Source: CALCTE01 sp045627885 (lineage in GTDB: Bacteria; Bacillota; Clostridia; Oscillospirales; CAG-272). Taken from it: DNA of 63,639 bases. The notes below the pieces were generated by a model, which was not told the DNA's origin, made no database searches, and was given only the letters and a program-made list of their open reading frames with translations. Each line of letters opens with the position of its first letter. Within the stretch, counting starts at the first letter, position 1. A program made the translations under genes and the position numbers. The DNA lies in contig JAZQOM010000011.1 of NCBI GenBank assembly GCA_045627885.1, forward strand, positions 1 to 63,639. Reading direction: 5' to 3'. Shown in pieces: positions 34,524 through 42,700 of this stretch.

Positions 34524-35534
34524 ATGGAAAACGAAGCAAAAAAACGCATTTTTTCCGGCGTTCAGCCGAGCGGAATACTTACAATAGGCAATTATTTCGG
34601 AGCATTAAAGAATTGGAAAGAGCTTCAGGACGACTATGAATGTATGTTCTGTGCAGTCGATATGCACGCAATTACCGTGCGCCAGAATCCTGCGGATTTG
34701 AGACGCCGCTGCCTTGAGCTTATCGCTTTATATATGGCTTGCGGCATCGACCCCGAAAAGAGCCTTCTCTATATTCAGAGCATGGTACCGCAGCACGCAC
34801 AGCTTTCTTGGGTGCTCGGATGCTTTACTATGTTCGGTGAGCTTTCGAGAATGACACAGTTCAAGGACAAATCCAAAACCCACGCGGACAACATCAATGC
34901 GGGACTTTTTACATATCCCGTTCTTATGGCTGCCGATATTCTCGTTGCAAGCGCCGACCTTGTTCCCGTAGGCGTTGACCAGCTTCAGCATCTTGAGTTG
35001 ACAAGAGACATCGCAAATCGCTTTAATTCTATATACGGTGATGTATTTACAATTCCGGATGCTTATGTCAGAAAAGAGGGCGGCGGAAAGATTTTCTCTC
35101 TTGCAGACCCGACAAAGAAGATGAGCAAATCTGACGAAAATGTAAACGGCTTTGTTTCGATGCTCGACGACAAGGATACGGTTATAAGAAAATTCAAGAG
35201 AGCCGTCACCGACTCCGGAAACGAAATTTGCAGGGGAGAAGGCAAGGAAGGCATTTCAAATCTTATGACTATCTATTCCTGCATTACGGGTAAATCCGAC
35301 GATGATATCAGCGCAGAATTCAGCGGTAAGGGCTATGGCGAATTCAAGCTTGCCGTCGGCGAAGCCTGCGCGGACACGCTTGCAAAAATTCAGGAAAAAT
35401 ACAATCTGTATTTATCCGATAAGGCACAGCTTGACAAGCTCTGCGTTGACGGTGCGGAGAAAGCAAAGTATATCACAAGCAAGGTCGTAAACAAGGTATA
35501 TAAAAAAGTCGGCTTCTATCAGCCGAAAAGATAA
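34524..35534 (+). CDS. trpS: Tryptophan--tRNA ligase
   Basis: TrpRS is a class I synthetase of 336 residues. GVQPSGILTIGNYFGAL near the start carries the TIGN form of the HIGH motif, and PTKKMSKSDEN the KMSKS loop. The tryptophan-binding VDMHAIT segment and the GVDQLQHLELTRDIA block are conserved. It lies 8 bp after an aminotransferase and 3 bp before a phosphodiesterase gene. Confidence 0.97.
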   Translation: MENEAKKRIFSGVQPSGILTIGNYFGALKNWKELQDDYECMFCAVDMHAITVRQNPADLRRRCLELIALYMACGIDPEKSLLYIQSMVPQHAQLSWVLGCFTMFGELSRMTQFKDKSKTHADNINAGLFTYPVLMAADILVASADLVPVGVDQLQHLELTRDIANRFNSIYGDVFTIPDAYVRKEGGGKIFSLADPTKKMSKSDENVNGFVSMLDDKDTVIRKFKRAVTDSGNEICRGEGKEGISNLMTIYSCITGKSDDDISAEFSGKGYGEFKLAVGEACADTLAKIQEKYNLYLSDKAQLDKLCVDGAEKAKYITSKVVNKVYKKVGFYQPKR

Positions 35535-35537
35535 GCT

Positions 35538-36011
35538 ATGACTTTAGCGGTTTTTTCCGATTCACACGGCTCCGTTTCCGAAATGCTCGATGTTTTGAAC
35601 AAAAGAAAGGCGGATTTGATAATTCACCTCGGAGATACCGAAAGAGATGCGAATATTGTCGCATCGCAAATGTATATTCCGCTTATTTCCGTCGCCGGAA
35701 ACTGTGATTTCTTTCCGACTGCGCCTTATACGGTGGTAACCGAAATAAACGGCATAAACATCTTTATTTGTCACGGAAACGAGTTCGGCGGCGAAGAAGC
35801 TGAGGTTGCAGAAGCAGCAAAGCAAAATAACTGTTCGCTTGCTTTTTTCGGGCACACTCATATTCCGATTGACACGGTTATAGGCGGCGTGAGGGTAATA
35901 AATCCCGGAAGCATTCACAAGCCGAGGCATCCGTCGCCGTGCAAGACTTATGCTTTCGGTGACATATCGGACGGAAAAGCAAAAATAAATATTATGGAAT
36001 ACGGTTTTTGA
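35538..36011 (+). CDS. YfcE/MJ0936-type metallophosphoesterase
   Basis: This 157-residue calcineurin-like phosphodiesterase contains the full two-metal set: FSDSHG (D-x-H), HLGDTERD (GD), AGNCD (GNxD), CHGNEFG (H) and FGHTHIP (GHTH). Family members hydrolyse model phosphodiesters with Mn2+ or Ni2+; the cellular substrate is unknown. It overlaps its own terminator, whose stem contains the TGA stop codon. It follows trpS by 3 bp and so probably shares its transcript. Confidence 0.9.
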   Translation: MTLAVFSDSHGSVSEMLDVLNKRKADLIIHLGDTERDANIVASQMYIPLISVAGNCDFFPTAPYTVVTEINGINIFICHGNEFGGEEAEVAEAAKQNNCSLAFFGHTHIPIDTVIGGVRVINPGSIHKPRHPSPCKTYAFGDISDGKAKINIMEYGF

Positions 36012-36028
36012 AAAAACCGTATTTTTTT
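36000..36028 (+). terminator. Terminator containing the stop codon of the phosphodiesterase gene
   Basis: Stem TACGGTTTT (36000-36008) with AAAACCGTA (36013-36021), then TTTTTTT. The TGA stop lies in its loop. Confidence 0.85.
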
Positions 36029-36038
36029 GTCAAAAAAA

Positions 36039-36052
36039 CGAACATTTGTTTG
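36039..36052. promoter_or_regulatory. LexA/SOS box of lexA
   Basis: CGAACATTTGTTTG matches the Gram-positive SOS consensus CGAACNNNNGTTYG. It overlaps the -35 hexamer of the lexA promoter, so LexA can repress itself. Confidence 0.85.
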
Positions 36053-36078
36053 ACATTTGCAAAATATTGTGATATCAT
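36050..36078 (+). promoter_or_regulatory. Sigma-A promoter of lexA
   Basis: TTGACA (36050-36055), 17 nt, TATCAT (36073-36078). Confidence 0.88.
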
Positions 36079-36106
36079 AATGTAAACTGAATGTTCGGAG
36101 GCAACT

Positions 36107-36712
36107 ATGAGCGAATCGAATATCCTTGAAAAGAAGATTCTTGATTTTATTGCGAATACTATTGAGCTGACGGGATATCCGCCCACAATAAGGGATATCC
36201 GTGACGGGCTTTCTATTAAGTCGACATCAACAGTTCACGCATATCTTGAACGCCTTGAGAAAAAAGGCGAGATATCGAGAGATATTAAAAAAAGCCGTTC
36301 ATTGAGAGTTGAACGGCAGGGCGCGACCGGTGAGCTTGTTAAAGTTCCTGTTCTCGGTAAGGTTGCCGCGGGTATTCCGATAACCGCAGTTGAAAACAGA
36401 GAAGGATATGTAGAATTTGCTCTTGACAGAAAAATATGCTCGGAAGACAATGTTTTTGCTCTTAAAATTCAGGGTGATAGTATGATTGAAGCAGGAATAA
36501 TGGACGGCGACACGGTTATAGTAAAGAGCACTCCCGTTGCTGATAACGGCAAGATTGTTATTGCTTTGATTGACGATGAAGCCACCTGTAAACGCTTTTA
36601 TGCGGAAAACGGTCACATAAGGCTTCAGCCCGAGAATTCATCTATGAAGCCTATGTTCTTTGACAATGTAACAATTCTCGGCGAAGTTATCGCCTGTGTG
36701 AGATATTATTGA
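36107..36712 (+). CDS. lexA: SOS response repressor LexA
   Basis: LexA represses DNA-damage genes and cleaves itself when RecA filaments form. The 201 residues have an N-terminal winged helix (about 1-65, with YPPTIRDI) and the S24 peptidase domain. The self-cleavage site is Ala88-Gly89 in GKVAAGIP, the nucleophile Ser125 in QGDSMIEAG, and the general base Lys162 in ATCKRF. Start after CGGAGG. Its promoter overlaps an SOS box, and a strong terminator follows. No other SOS-controlled gene is evident nearby. Confidence 0.96.
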   Translation: MSESNILEKKILDFIANTIELTGYPPTIRDIRDGLSIKSTSTVHAYLERLEKKGEISRDIKKSRSLRVERQGATGELVKVPVLGKVAAGIPITAVENREGYVEFALDRKICSEDNVFALKIQGDSMIEAGIMDGDTVIVKSTPVADNGKIVIALIDDEATCKRFYAENGHIRLQPENSSMKPMFFDNVTILGEVIACVRYY

Positions 36713-36723
36713 ACATAAAAGCT

Positions 36724-36772
36724 CGACCTTTGCGTTGTGTAATAAAACACTTTGCAAAGGTCGTTTTGTTTT
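36724..36772 (+). terminator. Terminator of lexA
   Basis: Stem CGACCTTTGC (36724-36733) with GCAAAGGTCG (36754-36763), inner GTGT/ACAC pairing, then TTTTGTTTTATTT. Confidence 0.88.
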
Positions 36773-37334
36773 ATTTCTTTTTTACTGTAAACCCGAAGTT
36801 TCCGAGCTTTTTTCCGACTGCGAAGTAATCTCCGTGAACATAGGCGGCAAGTCCTGCTTTTTCCATGTGAATTTTGCCCTTTTTGTCTATAAGGCTTTCA
36901 TCAACATCTACCGCGACTATATCCGCTATGAACATATCGTGTGAGCCTAAATTTACGATTTCACGGACTTTGCACTCGAGGTTTATCGGGCTTTCCGCGA
37001 TAATCGGACATTTATCAAGTTTTGCCGATTTTTCGGCGGTAAGATTGCATTTTGCAAATTTGTCGGTATCGCGACCGCTCTTCACTCCGCAAAAGTCTGC
37101 GGCGGATACAAGCTTATCCGTGCAGAGGTTTATTACGAATTCTCCGCTTTCCTTGATTATCGGATGCGAGAATCTTTCGCTTCGTATGGAAACATAGGTT
37201 GTCGGAGGGGTAGAAGCGAGCATTCCCGTCCATGCGATGGTAATAATATTGGGATGTTCGATATCTCCGCAGGAAACGAGTGCTGGCGGAACGGGAGCTA
37301 AAAACGCCGAGCCTTTGAATGTTCTTTTTTCCAT
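36771..37334 (-). CDS. Flavin reductase-like FMN-binding protein
   Basis: This 187-residue protein belongs to the flavin reductase (split-barrel FMN-binding) family. It has the N-terminal PVPPALVSCG, the FMN-contacting TIAWTGMLASTPPTTYVSIR stretch and GEFVINL. The later GSHDMFIADIVAVDVDE is typical of the clostridial subgroup. Members reduce flavins or act as small oxidoreductases of unknown substrate. It is 10 bp downstream of a permease gene on the same strand. Confidence 0.85.
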   Translation of the reverse strand: MEKRTFKGSAFLAPVPPALVSCGDIEHPNIITIAWTGMLASTPPTTYVSIRSERFSHPIIKESGEFVINLCTDKLVSAADFCGVKSGRDTDKFAKCNLTAEKSAKLDKCPIIAESPINLECKVREIVNLGSHDMFIADIVAVDVDESLIDKKGKIHMEKAGLAAYVHGDYFAVGKKLGNFGFTVKKK

Positions 37335-37344
37335 ATTGCACCTC

Positions 37345-38460
37345 TTATATTATTGACATTATTACAGCAAGAATCAACAAAAACGAAAAATTGAATATCG
37401 AGAAAAGACCTATATACGAAAATGTTTTATTAGGGTTATGCTTTGAGTATTCTCTGAATGTTATAAGGCTTGCAAGGGAAGAAATAAGCGTTCCCACTCC
37501 GCCGATGTTTACTCCGACAAGAAGGTCGGGATAATTCTGTGTGAATCCCGAAAGAAGTATCGCCGAGGGAACATTGCTTATACATTGACAAGATATGATT
37601 GAGAATAATAAAGTATTCTTTTCGAGCAGAGCGGAAAACAGGTTTCTCACCGCATCTATTCTTGCCATATTTCCCGAAAATACAAAAAAGCAGACAAATG
37701 TCAGAAGCAGCGGATAATCGACAGATTTTAATGCTTCTTTATCAGCAAAAAACAGTATGGGCGGTATCACGATAAGACCGACATAATACGGTATTCCGCG
37801 GAAGACTATTGCTATTGACAGCGCAAAAAGCAGAAGATACAGAATGGTTTTTCTCGGATTTAATCTTACCCTTTCGTCCTCGTGAGCCATAGGCTCTGCT
37901 TTTACGAATATGATACAGCAAATAGTGATGAGCGTTATTGATATGATAAACGGCGGAAACATTATTCCGACAAATTCGCCGGTCGGAATTTTGAATTTGG
38001 TATACAAATACAAATTTTGCGGATTGCCGAACGGCGTGAGCATTCCTCCGAGATTTGCCGCGATATTCTGCATTATAAATGTAAAAGCCATATACTTTTT
38101 CATTCCGGTTTCGGACAAAACAAAGAAGCCGAGCGGAAGAAATGTCAAGAGCGCCATATCGTTCGCGATTAGCATTGAGCCGATAAATGTCACCCACACA
38201 AGGACAAGAACGCAGGCTCGCGCGTTTTTGAATTTTTGGACAATCTTTTTTGCGAGAATATAGAAGAAGTGTATATTCTTCAATGCGCATACGACGGCAA
38301 GAACGCAGAAAAGGCAGGTGAGTGTCTTAAAATCGAAATATGATATGTATTCTTTGTCGGGTATGACAATAAATGAGGTGACCACCGCGCCGAGAAAAGC
38401 GACGGTAAGCACGATATTTCTTTTTATAAAAGAAAGAACGGCACCGAAAAATTTTGTCAT
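37345..38460 (-). CDS. SLC13/ArsB-NhaD superfamily permease
   Basis: This membrane protein of 371 residues has about ten to eleven hydrophobic segments. The start MTKFFGAVLSF at 38460 follows an AGAGGC site; an ATG 33 bp upstream is less likely. The segment NLGGMLTPFGNPQNLYL matches the re-entrant, substrate-binding loop of the ion transporter superfamily (the G-NP motif of citrate, arsenite and Na+/H+ carriers), and a second inverted half follows. Substrate is unknown: anion or Na+-coupled dicarboxylate are the usual family options. It heads a two-gene unit with the flavin reductase. Confidence 0.85.
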   Translation of the reverse strand: MTKFFGAVLSFIKRNIVLTVAFLGAVVTSFIVIPDKEYISYFDFKTLTCLFCVLAVVCALKNIHFFYILAKKIVQKFKNARACVLVLVWVTFIGSMLIANDMALLTFLPLGFFVLSETGMKKYMAFTFIMQNIAANLGGMLTPFGNPQNLYLYTKFKIPTGEFVGIMFPPFIISITLITICCIIFVKAEPMAHEDERVRLNPRKTILYLLLFALSIAIVFRGIPYYVGLIVIPPILFFADKEALKSVDYPLLLTFVCFFVFSGNMARIDAVRNLFSALLEKNTLLFSIISCQCISNVPSAILLSGFTQNYPDLLVGVNIGGVGTLISSLASLITFREYSKHNPNKTFSYIGLFSIFNFSFLLILAVIMSII

Positions 38461-38489
38461 AACTGCCTCTTTTAATTTGTTTGAAAAAA

Positions 38490-38512
38490 GCACATCGCTG
38501 CTCGCGATGTGC
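38490..38512. terminator. Terminator of the tRNA-Asp/tRNA-Thr transcript
   Basis: 9-bp stem GCACATCGC/GCGATGTGC (38490-38498 with 38504-38512), flanked by A and T runs on both sides, so active in either direction; it lies 7 bp past tRNA-Thr on the minus strand. Confidence 0.88.
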
Positions 38513-38519
38513 TTTTTTG

Positions 38520-38595
<76 letters not shown>

Positions 38596-38672
38596 TGGCG
38601 ACTCGGATGGGGCTCGAACCCACGACCTCCAGCGTGACAGGCTGGCGTTCTAACCAACTGAACTACCGAGCC
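38596..38672 (-). tRNA. tRNA-Asp (GTC)
   Basis: A 77-nt cloverleaf on the minus strand. Acceptor GGCTCGG/CCGAGTC (one G-U), anticodon stem CCAGC/GCTGG with loop CTGTCAC (anticodon GTC), T arm GTGGGTTCGAGCCCCAT and encoded CCA. It is the first of the two-tRNA transcript. Confidence 0.97.
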
Positions 38673-38693
38673 AAGTCGTCTTTGACTTTATGA

Positions 38694-38722
38694 ATTATAT
38701 ACTAAATATTTCTTCTTGTCAA
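38694..38722 (-). promoter_or_regulatory. Sigma-A promoter of tRNA-Asp/tRNA-Thr
   Basis: On the minus strand TTGACA (38722-38717), 17 nt, TATAAT (38699-38694): full consensus, as is usual for stable RNA genes. Confidence 0.92.
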
Positions 38723-38809
38723 GGATTAATTAAATTTTTTTTGATATTTTCGTTTATATTGATTTCAAATTGAAAAAATATAACTGAAATACAAATTTAG
38801 GAGAAATAT

Positions 38810-39733
38810 ATGGATATCAGAACTGACCTTGCGATTGAATTACACGCCGACGCCGTAAAAGAATCAAAAAACAACAATTCCGACGGAATAGAAGTATCCA
38901 AAGAAAAATACCCGTTCTGTGAGCTTACGAGAATCAAGGTTATCGATAAAAGCGGTGAGGAGATTCTTTGCAAGCCGAAAGGAAATTACATTACGCTCGA
39001 ATTCGGCAGAGTAGGCGTTTCTGAAACTGAAAAATTCTGTTCTGTTTGCGATATTCTCAAAACTGAGCTTACAAATCTGTTATACGGTATAAACGGCGGC
39101 TTACCGAAAAAAATTCTGATTGTAGGTCTCGGAAATGCCGATATTACCGCCGATGCGCTTGGCCCTCTCACAATAAAAAGTGTGGTTGTAACCGGTCATT
39201 TGGAGCGTATAAGCTCCGAGCTTTTCGAGAGCTTCGGCGGTATTGCAATTACCGCGCTTTCTACGGGAGTTATGGCTCAAACAGGAATGGAAAGTGCGGA
39301 GATTATAAAGAGTATTACAGACAGAACGGAGCCGGATGCGGTAATAGTCATTGACGCTCTTGCATCAAATTCGATGTCAAGGCTCGGATGCACATTACAG
39401 CTTGCCGATACTGGTATATGTCCCGGCTCGGGAATCGGCAATAACAGAGATGCTTTGAACAGAGAGACTCTCGGAGTACCCGTAATTTCCGTAGGTGTTC
39501 CGACTATGGTCGAAATTGCCGCAATCGCCGCAGACGCTTTTGAAAAAGCGGGTGCAAACACTCTGAGTCTCGGGCGCATTCGAGATATACTCGGTGAAGA
39601 CGGAAAAGTTCTTGTAACTCCCAAGGACTGCGGCATCATGATAGCTGATGTTGCAAAGCTTATAGGCTTTGCCATTGACAAGGCTTTGATATCCGATATT
39701 GACTATCAGGAAATAGCAAGACTCGTAAACTGA
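38810..39733 (+). CDS. gpr: Germination protease GPR
   Basis: GPR degrades small acid-soluble spore proteins at germination. The 307 residues start MDIRTDLAIELHAD; RTDLA is the family N-terminus and holds the self-processing site, which resembles the SASP cleavage site. The propeptide before it is only about six residues, against about 15 in Bacillus. The start is well supported (AGGAG 7 nt upstream). Conserved blocks GLGNADITADALGP and PGSGIGNNRDALNRETLGVPVISVGVPT follow. It is next to spoIIP, the same order as in Bacillus. Confidence 0.95.
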   Translation: MDIRTDLAIELHADAVKESKNNNSDGIEVSKEKYPFCELTRIKVIDKSGEEILCKPKGNYITLEFGRVGVSETEKFCSVCDILKTELTNLLYGINGGLPKKILIVGLGNADITADALGPLTIKSVVVTGHLERISSELFESFGGIAITALSTGVMAQTGMESAEIIKSITDRTEPDAVIVIDALASNSMSRLGCTLQLADTGICPGSGIGNNRDALNRETLGVPVISVGVPTMVEIAAIAADAFEKAGANTLSLGRIRDILGEDGKVLVTPKDCGIMIADVAKLIGFAIDKALISDIDYQEIARLVN

Positions 39734-39763
39734 TGTATTGAATCGGACAGACTGTCATATAAT
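39732..39763 (+). promoter_or_regulatory. Candidate sigma-E promoter of spoIIP
   Basis: CATATAAT at 39756-39763 matches the sigma-E -10 (CATACAAT). GATGTATT at 39732-39739 is a poor -35 with a spacer of 16, slightly long. It overlaps the gpr stop codon. spoIIP is a sigma-E gene in Bacillus; there is no sigma-A promoter with normal spacing here. Confidence 0.35.
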
Positions 39764-39791
39764 CTAATGAAAAAATTACAGGAGACAAAAT

Positions 39792-40943
39792 ATGAACGAC
39801 AGAACAAACGGAATACCGGGTGCGTTATTCTCGGTAATATCGCGTACGCTTCTAATATTGATGTGCGTTTTTGCCGCTTTTGCGGTTACTTTTCTCGAAA
39901 ATCCTCCGAAAGCAATATCGAACTCTATTTTGGAAAGCTTTTCGGGCGGTGTCAATTTAAGTGAGGATACGATAATTAAACGAATATTCGGCGTTAAGGA
40001 TATAAATGCTGAGGATTTCGACAGCGAAGAAGAGCCGACTGTTATCGATTACGGTATGTCAATCGATGAGGTTCTTTTGAATAATCAGGACGATATAAAT
40101 GATAAGAAAGTTCAGGATGTTAAGCTGCCTGAAGGCGCTTATCCGATAAAAGAGCGTAATCTTTCGGGGCAAAAAGACTCATCACTTAAGCTTCTTTACA
40201 AGAACAAGACCGGTAAAAGCATAAATGACAAATACATAAATAAACTCCTTGAGAAAGCTTATCCGATTAAAATAAAATCGCTTTCGGAAGGGCCTTCGGT
40301 GCTGATAGTACATACGCATACAACCGAATGCTATGCAGAAGAGGGGAAAGGATATTATATTCCCAAAAACGCGGTAGCAGAAACAAGAAGCAGGGATGAC
40401 GGCAAAAATGTTATAGCGGTAGGCGATGTATTCGAGGAAGTCCTTACAGGTATGGGAATCGGTGTAATTCACTGCAAGGATTATCACGACATATATGTAT
40501 TCAACGAATCGTACAGTCACAGTTACAGCACAGTAAAAAAATATCTCGAAGCTTATCCGACGATAAAATATGTTATAGATTTGCACAGAGACTCGGTTAT
40601 TCAAACAAACGGAACAAAGGTATGTCCCGTTACAACCGTAAACGGTAAAAAATGCGCCCAGATGATGATTCTCGTGGGCACAGATGATAACGGGCTGAAG
40701 CATGATAACTGGGAAACGAATATGACGCTTGCGGTGAAGCTTCAGGACAGTCTTGTTAAGAAATACGGCGAGATTGTAAGACCGATGGTGATTCGCAGCG
40801 GAAGGTTTAATCAGCAACTGTGCAAGGGAATGCTTCTGTTTGAGATTGGCGCCTGCGGCAACACTCTTGAGCAGGCAAAAAATACAGCAAGATTTGTCGC
40901 AGTCGCTTATGGTGAGCTTATTATACAAAATTCGGGAAAATAA
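39792..40943 (+). CDS. spoIIP: Stage II sporulation protein P
   Basis: SpoIIP is a peptidoglycan amidase/endopeptidase that helps the mother cell engulf the forespore. The 383 residues have an N-terminal membrane segment (about 14-36), a linker, and the zinc-amidase domain. Its core VLIVHTHTTECYAE, the later GVIHCKDYHD and VIDLHRDS segments supply His and Glu for the active site. SpoIID and SpoIIM partners are outside the window. It directly follows gpr. Confidence 0.94.
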   Translation: MNDRTNGIPGALFSVISRTLLILMCVFAAFAVTFLENPPKAISNSILESFSGGVNLSEDTIIKRIFGVKDINAEDFDSEEEPTVIDYGMSIDEVLLNNQDDINDKKVQDVKLPEGAYPIKERNLSGQKDSSLKLLYKNKTGKSINDKYINKLLEKAYPIKIKSLSEGPSVLIVHTHTTECYAEEGKGYYIPKNAVAETRSRDDGKNVIAVGDVFEEVLTGMGIGVIHCKDYHDIYVFNESYSHSYSTVKKYLEAYPTIKYVIDLHRDSVIQTNGTKVCPVTTVNGKKCAQMMILVGTDDNGLKHDNWETNMTLAVKLQDSLVKKYGEIVRPMVIRSGRFNQQLCKGMLLFEIGACGNTLEQAKNTARFVAVAYGELIIQNSGK

Positions 40944-40963
40944 CAACTTAACAATATTTATTA

Positions 40964-40992
40964 TTGACAAAAACAAATAAAAATGTTAAAAT
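40964..40992 (+). promoter_or_regulatory. Sigma-A promoter of tyrosine kinase gene
   Basis: TTGACA (40964-40969), 17 nt, TAAAAT (40987-40992), 30 bp before the start at 41022. Confidence 0.85.
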
Positions 40993-41021
40993 AATATGAG
41001 TATAAAACAGAGGTGCGGTAA

Positions 41022-42452
41022 ATGAACGAAGATTTTTCTATTGTTGAGCTTTTCCCGGTTTTTAAGAAAAACTTGAAGTGGATAATACTTGTCGCAATTA
41101 TATTTTTAATTATATCTATTTTATTTTCTTGCTTTTTTGTTACAAAAAAATATACATCTACCGCAAAGATGATTGCAAGCTTTACAACGCTTGATAAAGA
41201 GAAAGATGAGATTCCGAATGCAGTTTCCACCGCTCAGATAAGCGCGGCAACTGCACTTGCAAACAGCTACACCGTTATCTTGAAGAGCGATTATGCCGCA
41301 AACAGAGTTTATACTGAAATATCAAAACAGTGGAAAAACATTTCTATAAAGAAGATACAAAAAAGCATAAATATTTCCACTATCAATGACACCGAAGTTC
41401 TTAAAATCAGCATTACTACCGTAAATCCAGAGCTTTCGAAGGATATTTGCGATGCCTTTGAAAAGGTTGCTCCGAAGATAATTGAAGAAAAGTCATACGG
41501 TCAGCTTCTCACGCTTGACTCCGGCAACTTGCCGCAGTCATATTCATCGCCAAATATCACAAAAAATGCAATTATCGGTTGTTTAATCGGTATAGTAATT
41601 TCGCTTGTGATTATTATTATTTCATTCCTTATGAATAACAAAATCCGCGGCGAAAGCGATGTCGAAAGGAAGTATAATATTCCCGTTCTCGGCAGCATTC
41701 CCACTTTCGCAAGCAAAAAGTCGTCGGGCAAGAAACATCCGTCTCCTGCCGAAAGCTCCGATGTCGGCAGAGCGCAAAACAACTTCTTTGTCATTGAGGC
41801 ATATAAAAACATTCGAACCAATCTAATGTATACATTCAACTCCAATGACAGTAACAGGATAATTGCCGTGTCCGGTGCGGAAGCGGAGGCCGGCAAGTCG
41901 ATTACAAGCGCAAATCTTGCAATCGCGTTTGCACAGAATAATTTCCGTACACTTATGATTGACGCCGATATGAGAAAGCCGACTCAACAAAAGCTCTTCA
42001 AGAGGCAAAACACGGACGGTCTTTCAAAAGTTCTTTCCGGACAGAGCAAATTCGACAGCGCACTTCAGAAGAATGTAATGCCAAATCTCGATATACTTAC
42101 ATCGGGCCCGATTCCGCCTAATCCGTCGGAATTAATGTCTTCTCATGCTATGGAATCGCTCCTTGCCGATGCATCGAAAAAATATGACTGCGTACTTGTC
42201 GATACGCCTCCGATAAACTATGTAACCGACTGTCTTACCATTGCAAATAAAACTTGCGGAATCGTACTCGTCGCAAGGCAATACCACACAGAGTATTCCG
42301 ACCTTTCAAAGACTATCGACAGTGTTAAAACCGTAGGCGGAAAGATTCTCGGAATCATCGTGAGCGATGTTAGCTCCGAAAAGGCAAACAGCAAGTATTA
42401 TCACAACAAATACTATAAGCCGTATTATGCAAAATCCAAGAGCGGAAACTAA
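41022..42452 (+). CDS. Fused Wzz-type chain-length regulator and bacterial tyrosine kinase (CpsC-CpsD fusion)
   Basis: This 476-residue protein joins a Wzz/CpsC-like domain with two membrane segments (about 22-45 and 182-206) to a cytoplasmic BY-kinase. The kinase has the P-loop AEAEAGKSITSANLA, Walker A' LMIDADMRKP and Walker B CVLVDTPP. The C-terminus is a Tyr-rich cluster (seven Tyr within about 15 residues), the site of autophosphorylation in the family. In most Firmicutes the two parts are separate proteins; here they are one, as in many Gram-negatives. No exopolysaccharide gene is next to it: spoIIP is before and dnaG after. It probably controls polysaccharide export encoded elsewhere. 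Confidence 0.88.
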   Translation: MNEDFSIVELFPVFKKNLKWIILVAIIFLIISILFSCFFVTKKYTSTAKMIASFTTLDKEKDEIPNAVSTAQISAATALANSYTVILKSDYAANRVYTEISKQWKNISIKKIQKSINISTINDTEVLKISITTVNPELSKDICDAFEKVAPKIIEEKSYGQLLTLDSGNLPQSYSSPNITKNAIIGCLIGIVISLVIIIISFLMNNKIRGESDVERKYNIPVLGSIPTFASKKSSGKKHPSPAESSDVGRAQNNFFVIEAYKNIRTNLMYTFNSNDSNRIIAVSGAEAEAGKSITSANLAIAFAQNNFRTLMIDADMRKPTQQKLFKRQNTDGLSKVLSGQSKFDSALQKNVMPNLDILTSGPIPPNPSELMSSHAMESLLADASKKYDCVLVDTPPINYVTDCLTIANKTCGIVLVARQYHTEYSDLSKTIDSVKTVGGKILGIIVSDVSSEKANSKYYHNKYYKPYYAKSKSGN

Positions 42453-42532
42453 TTGTTTTTGTTTATTCTGAAGCAGCATCCGAAGAAAAGACCGAGATAA
42501 AACGAAACGAATATTCCGACAATATACAGCAT
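42449..42532 (-). CDS. 27-residue hydrophobic peptide (DUF3789-like)
   Basis: On the minus strand GAAAGGATATC precedes ATG at 42532, which opens 27 codons and a TAG at 42451-42449. The product starts MLYIVGIFVSFYLGLFFGCC and ends with a short polar tail RINKNN, so it is a single membrane helix with two Cys at its inner end. It resembles in length and layout the tiny DUF3789 membrane proteins of Firmicutes; the match is by eye. It overlaps the end of the convergent kinase gene by 4 bp. I could not find a strong promoter: an AT-rich region with TTGAAA lies at about 42620. Confidence 0.45.
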   Translation of the reverse strand: MLYIVGIFVSFYLGLFFGCCFRINKNN

Positions 42533-42547
42533 AATGATATCCTTTCG

Positions 42548-42577
42548 TCAGCCGCCGTTTTCGGCGGCTGATTTTTT
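42548..42577 (+). terminator. Terminator downstream of tyrosine kinase gene
   Basis: Perfect 10-bp stem TCAGCCGCCG/CGGCGGCTGA (42548-42557 with 42562-42571) with a TTTT loop, then TTTTTT. It lies about 95 bp past the kinase stop. Confidence 0.9.
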
Positions 42578-42700
42578 CTGTATGTATTTTTTGCATAATA
42601 AATATAAATATTCTTATTTTTTTCAAAAAATAAAAGAATTCAATCAAATAATGTTGTATTAATAATATAGTAGTGAGTTTTATGAAAAGGAGGTCGCAAT

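Noticed and set aside
38740..38809. Sigma-G promoter of gpr
   Set aside because: Expected from Bacillus, but -10 and -35 candidates (AATATAA, TTTATA) are too poor in an AT-rich stretch.
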